From an uncultured Acetatifactor sp. (GTDB lineage Bacteria; Bacillota; Clostridia; Lachnospirales; Lachnospiraceae), in assembly GCA_910580225.1 (NCBI GenBank), contig CAJTXE010000020.1, positions 24,140-79,268 of the forward strand: DNA of 55,129 bases, read 5' to 3'. The notes beneath the pieces are model-generated. The model was not told the origin of the DNA. It worked only from the letters and a program-made list of their open reading frames with translations, and did not search any database. Numbering within the stretch: the first letter of the stretch is position 1; every line of letters begins with the position of its first letter. The position numbers and the translations under genes are program-made. Positions 52,774-55,129 of this stretch are shown one piece after another.

Positions 52774-53151
52774 ATGTTATTTGTATATCCCGCCATCTTC
52801 CACAAGGAAGATGAATCCTACTGGGTAGAATTTCCCGATCTGAAAGGCTGTAATACCTACGGTTCCACCATTCCGGAAGCTATGGAAATGGCACAAGAAG
52901 CACTTACCGGATATCTTTTGTCATTGTTAGAACATGGAGATAATATCGCTTCTCCCTCCGATATTTCTGCCATTCATGCGGCTGATGGTTTTTCCTCTCT
53001 TGTATCGTGTGACATTAACCAGTATAAGGACACGAAGGCAGTAAAAAAGACTTTAACCATACCGTCATGGTTGAATGACCGTGCCATTTCTATGGGGATA
53101 AACTTTTCACAGGTACTTCAAGAAGCACTTCTTTCCAAAATACAAGCTTAA
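52774..53151 (+). CDS. hicB: HicB-family antitoxin
   Basis: The 125-residue protein has an N-terminal partial RNase H-like domain (YPAIFHKEDESYWVEFPDLKG and TYGSTIPEAMEMAQEALTGY). A C-terminal DNA-binding helix domain follows (KKTLTIPSWLNDRAISMGIN, then FSQVLQEAL). It neutralises HicA and should repress the shared promoter. The ribosome site is AGGAGG. Confidence 0.94.
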   Translation: MLFVYPAIFHKEDESYWVEFPDLKGCNTYGSTIPEAMEMAQEALTGYLLSLLEHGDNIASPSDISAIHAADGFSSLVSCDINQYKDTKAVKKTLTIPSWLNDRAISMGINFSQVLQEALLSKIQA

Positions 53152-53164
53152 TATCAGCAGCCCC

Positions 53165-53218
53165 GGAGACCTTGACCCCCGTACAATAAAATCTATTTTG
53201 AAGCAGGCCGGGCTCTAA
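53165..53218 (+). pseudogene. C-terminal remnant of a second hicA
   Basis: The 17 codons before a TAA read GDLDPRTIKSILKQAGL, the standard end of HicA proteins. No start or active-site part is left. The first hicB ends only 14 bp upstream, so recombination or deletion between two hicAB units has removed the rest. Confidence 0.78.
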
Positions 53219-53252
53219 AGCCCGGTACTGCCTACAGTAAAGGAGGCGCTTT

Positions 53253-53663
53253 ATGAAACTCACTTATCCAGCTTGTTTTTATCCTGATAAAGAAAGAAAA
53301 GGAGCTTACGCTGTAGTAGTTCCCGATCTCCCCGGATGCGTAAGTGGCGGCGACACATTGGCCGAAGCTATCCTTATGGGTACTGATGCCGCATCCGGCT
53401 GGGTTCTTGACGAACTGGAGGACGGAAAACCTGCACCTGAAGCAAGTCCATTGGAACGCATTATCCCGGAAGCCGGCGGTTTCGTAAGCATGTTAGTTCT
53501 GGATATGGATGCCTATGCTGAAAAGTATGGTGAAAAGGCTGTAAGAAAAAATCTTACCATTCCCGCATGGCTCAATACGTTTGCCGAAAATAACCATATT
53601 AACTTTTCCCAGGTGCTTCAGGATTCCTTAACCTCCCTCTACCAGCAAAAACAGCACGCTTAA
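53253..53663 (+). CDS. Second HicB-family antitoxin, orphan
   Basis: The 136-residue protein has the same layout as the first HicB: YPACFYPDKERKGAYAVVVP and LPGCVSGGDTLAEAILMG in the N-domain, then KNLTIPAWLNTFAENNHINF and SQVLQDSLTSLY. Shared blocks are LTIP.WLN and NFSQVLQ. The two are clearly diverged, so this is not a recent duplication. Its cognate toxin is reduced to a remnant just upstream. It may still bind DNA or protect against a related toxin. Confidence 0.92.
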   Translation: MKLTYPACFYPDKERKGAYAVVVPDLPGCVSGGDTLAEAILMGTDAASGWVLDELEDGKPAPEASPLERIIPEAGGFVSMLVLDMDAYAEKYGEKAVRKNLTIPAWLNTFAENNHINFSQVLQDSLTSLYQQKQHA

Positions 53664-53699
53664 GTGGTTGCCCCGATTTTACATGAAATCAGGGTAGTT

Positions 53700-53834
53700 C
53701 TATTCTTCTTTCAGCTCCGCCATACCATCCATGCTGTGGTAAAACTCCTTGGCCTGCTCCAGAGAGTTAAACTCCATGTGCTCCTCCCGTCCGTCTTCGT
53801 CCTGGTGCCAGAATCTTACCCTGAATGGCTTCAT
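53700..53834 (-). CDS. Small phage-type protein, 44 residues
   Basis: The short frame starts MKPFRVRFWHQDEDGREEHM, with GGAGG 5 nt before the ATG, and ends at a TAG at 53700. It is rich in acidic residues and has no known domain. It follows the 148-codon gene by 16 bp on the same strand, so it probably shares its transcript. The ribosome site and coding-like composition are the only support. Confidence 0.6.
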   Translation of the reverse strand: MKPFRVRFWHQDEDGREEHMEFNSLEQAKEFYHSMDGMAELKEE

Positions 53835-53850
53835 AGGTCCCTCCTTTCTG

Positions 53851-54291
53851 CTAATTCAGGTCAGCATAAACTTTATTGTCGTCCTGCCACCTAAATCCCT
53901 CCAGTCCACTGTCTGCGTAATGCAGGACATTGTCCGAGTGCCGGTTCCCCTGTGCAAGTACCCCAAAGCCGGAATTTGGCCGGACATACACTTCCGTACT
54001 GTCGTCTATCAGCCCCATGGCAATAATTCTGGTTAAGGTCATGCCCCCGTCTTTAGGGTTGGAACTGTCAGTATATGCCATGTTTTTACGGCGGTTATAT
54101 TCACGGTCTGTATTCATGAAGCGGATGGTCATCCCGTTGATCTCCATGAATTCATCCTGTGTAATGGCTTCCAACTGCCGTGCCATCTGTGCCTTACCGT
54201 ATGCCTGATACAGCAGCTGCTCCGAATAGGACCCCTGTGCATACCTGGCCTCCTGTTTCAGTTCCTCAAAAACTGATTCCTTTTTATCCAT
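53851..54291 (-). CDS. Phage-type protein of unknown function
   Basis: A protein of about 146 residues starts at MDKKESVFEELKQEARYAQG. An ATG two codons upstream is possible, but spacing to AAGGA favours the second. The N-terminal third has SEQLLYQAYGKAQMARQLEA, a helical stretch also found in the reversed fragment at 51322. The C-terminal two thirds (NGMTIRFMNTDREYNRRKNM, then MTLTRIIAMGL, EVYVRPNSGFGVLAQGN) are not familiar. No enzymatic motif is seen. It sits between a helix-turn-helix gene and the 44-residue gene on the minus strand. Confidence 0.75.
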   Translation of the reverse strand: MDKKESVFEELKQEARYAQGSYSEQLLYQAYGKAQMARQLEAITQDEFMEINGMTIRFMNTDREYNRRKNMAYTDSSNPKDGGMTLTRIIAMGLIDDSTEVYVRPNSGFGVLAQGNRHSDNVLHYADSGLEGFRWQDDNKVYADLN

Positions 54292-54324
54292 TCCCATATC
54301 CTTCCTGCTGCGATACCGCAGCGA

Positions 54325-54609
54325 TTACAATGTCAGCAGCCGTTCCTTTTCCTCCGGCGTAGCTTCCAGTATTTTGCATAAAATCAGCAGGTCGCCAAAC
54401 TTGAAAGGGTCCGCTCTTTTGTTCTTCTCATAAGTCTTCGGGTTCAGCCGCATAGAAAATGCCTCCTGCGTAATGTTAAGCTCTTTTGCCACGTCCTCCT
54501 GCTTTAAGCCCATGCTGTGCATCCGGCCGTCAATCCACTCTGTCAAGTATTTAATTTTATTTCTCTTTTTCTGTTCCTGCCCAAATACAACCCTAGATAT
54601 CCCTATCAC
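54325..54609 (-). CDS. Small XRE-type helix-turn-helix protein
   Basis: A protein of up to 94 residues carries GLKQEDVAKELNITQEAFSMRLNP, a helix-turn-helix, followed by FKFGDLLILCKILEATPEEK. The start is uncertain. GTG at 54609 is contained in the AGGAGGTG site, which is too close, and no other ATG, GTG or TTG fits well. It could control the two genes downstream on the same strand. Confidence 0.72.
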   Translation of the reverse strand: MIGISRVVFGQEQKKRNKIKYLTEWIDGRMHSMGLKQEDVAKELNITQEAFSMRLNPKTYEKNKRADPFKFGDLLILCKILEATPEEKERLLTL

Positions 54610-54630
54610 CTCCTACTTTTATGTCATCAA

Positions 54631-54810
54631 CTACTCCAGAAAATACTCAATCGGCTTGCCGAAGAAATCAGCAATCTTTTTTAATTTATCAATTTTGGGA
54701 TAACTTCTTCCGTTCTTCCAATCAGTGAAAGTTGACTTGGTTATACCCGTTTCCATTGAAACTCGGTAATCAGTTACTCCTTTTTCATCGCGTAATGCAA
54801 CATATGCAAG
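54631..54810 (-). pseudogene. N-terminal part of an XRE repressor without a start codon
   Basis: The minus-strand frame encodes LRDEKGVTDYRVSMETGITK, then STFTDWKNGRSYPKIDKLKK and IADFFGKPIEYFLE before a TAG. That is a complete XRE helix-turn-helix. A TAA at 54811-54813 precedes it and no start codon lies before the domain, so its first ~8 residues are missing. It abuts, in reverse, the C-terminal end of another repressor. Confidence 0.72.
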
Positions 54811-54934
54811 TTATGATGGAGACGCCCTCTCTCCAGAAGCAATGGAACTTTTTAAAGACGAATTGGAAATTGCTCTAAAACGTCTGAAAATTATGAATAA
54901 GGAAAAGTACACTCCGAAAAAGTACAAAAAGTAG
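54806..54934 (+). pseudogene. C-terminal remnant of a phage/ICE repressor
   Basis: The plus-strand frame ASYDGDALSPEAMELFKDEL continues through EIALKRLKIMNKEKYTPKKY to a TAG at 54932. This is the usual end of XRE repressors that precede an ImmA gene. The N-terminal DNA-binding domain is absent on this strand. The junction with the reversed fragment lies near 54790-54810. Confidence 0.7.
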
Positions 54935-54943
54935 GTGATATAA

Positions 54944-55129
54944 TTGGGGAATTATATAAAAGAAATTGTACGGAAATATACCATAAAATATGATACAAGA
55001 AATCCGTTTAAACTGGCTGACTGCCTTGGTATAGAAGTACAGTTTGGTACACCAGGATGCGCCGGCTGCTATATGTTCCTAAACCTCCATGCCCGCACAG
55101 TTGGCACCACCATAAATGAAACTGTGCAG
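54944..55129 (+). CDS. ImmA/IrrE-family metallopeptidase, 5' part only
   Basis: The frame starts at TTG 54944 (MGNYIKEIVRKYTIKYDTRN) with AGGTG 6 nt before, and is open to the window end. PFKLADCLGIEVQFGTPGCAGCYMF is the typical start of ImmA proteins, which cleave element repressors. The HExxH zinc site would lie beyond the edge. It follows the repressor remnant by 9 bp, as ImmA genes normally follow their repressor. Confidence 0.82.
   Translation, partial: MGNYIKEIVRKYTIKYDTRNPFKLADCLGIEVQFGTPGCAGCYMFLNLHARTVGTTINETVQ

Overview
The window looks like the chromosome of a Gram-positive Clostridia bacterium, most likely a member of the Lachnospiraceae. Grounds: the order hprK-glk-murB-rapZ-whiA-HPr-like, a T-box leader on a ProS of the archaeal/eukaryotic-like type, LCP and CapA proteins, DUF4358 and DUF1846 proteins, and AGGAGG-type ribosome binding sites. 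The assignment is an inference from gene content; no database was searched.

Regions. (1) 1-6989, all on the minus strand: a lipoprotein (DUF4358), an MBOAT acyltransferase and a DHHW/AlgJ-like protein form a putative envelope acylation module, followed by a HAD phosphatase, rsmA and a long TPR-like protein with an acidic repeat tail that leaves the window. (2) 6990-11040: a 70-bp tandem repeat, the FtsH modulators hflK-hflC, a GNAT and a cyclophilin. (3) 11.0-18.6 kb: two related hairpin elements in inverted orientation, then a minus-strand run hprK > glk > murB > rapZ > whiA > HPr-like > dagK > fba, which joins carbon-catabolite signalling, glycolysis and wall precursor synthesis. The HPr-like protein has Met at position 15 and Ser at position 46, as expected for a Crh-type regulatory protein and a likely HprK substrate. 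(4) 18.7-30.0 kb: uvrC, a lipoprotein amidase, ftsH, DUF1846, yitT, trxA, trmB and a D,D-carboxypeptidase. (5) 30.0-35.6 kb: an exonuclease, a frameshifted alpha/beta hydrolase, proS with a complete T-box leader, an RlmI-like methyltransferase, and tRNA-Pro(CGG). (6) 36.0-47.0 kb: a multi-PAS sensor with a response-regulator diguanylate cyclase, AraC plus an aldo/keto reductase, an lcp-capA operon and a membrane-anchored 5'-nucleotidase.

(7) 47.1 kb to the end is accessory: a decayed prophage or integrated element next to tRNA-Ala(CGC). Early phage genes (DNA polymerase, DUF2815, truncated DUF2800) survive on the minus strand. The primase start is fused by deletion to the tail of a SPOR-domain lysin, so the late region is gone. 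A well-preserved Cro/CI-type switch has three operator-like palindromes exactly 32 bp apart. Next to it are a hicAB locus, a second hicB behind the last codons of a lost hicA, and two repressor halves joined back to back, with an ImmA-like gene running off the end. Lysogeny control and toxin-antitoxin genes therefore look intact while the lytic and structural genes do not.

No CRISPR array, transposase or rRNA was seen. The least explained signals are the covarying inverted hairpin pair at 11.2/11.4 kb, the 70-bp repeat at 7.2 kb, the Crh-like protein in the hprK run, and the 32-bp phased operators.
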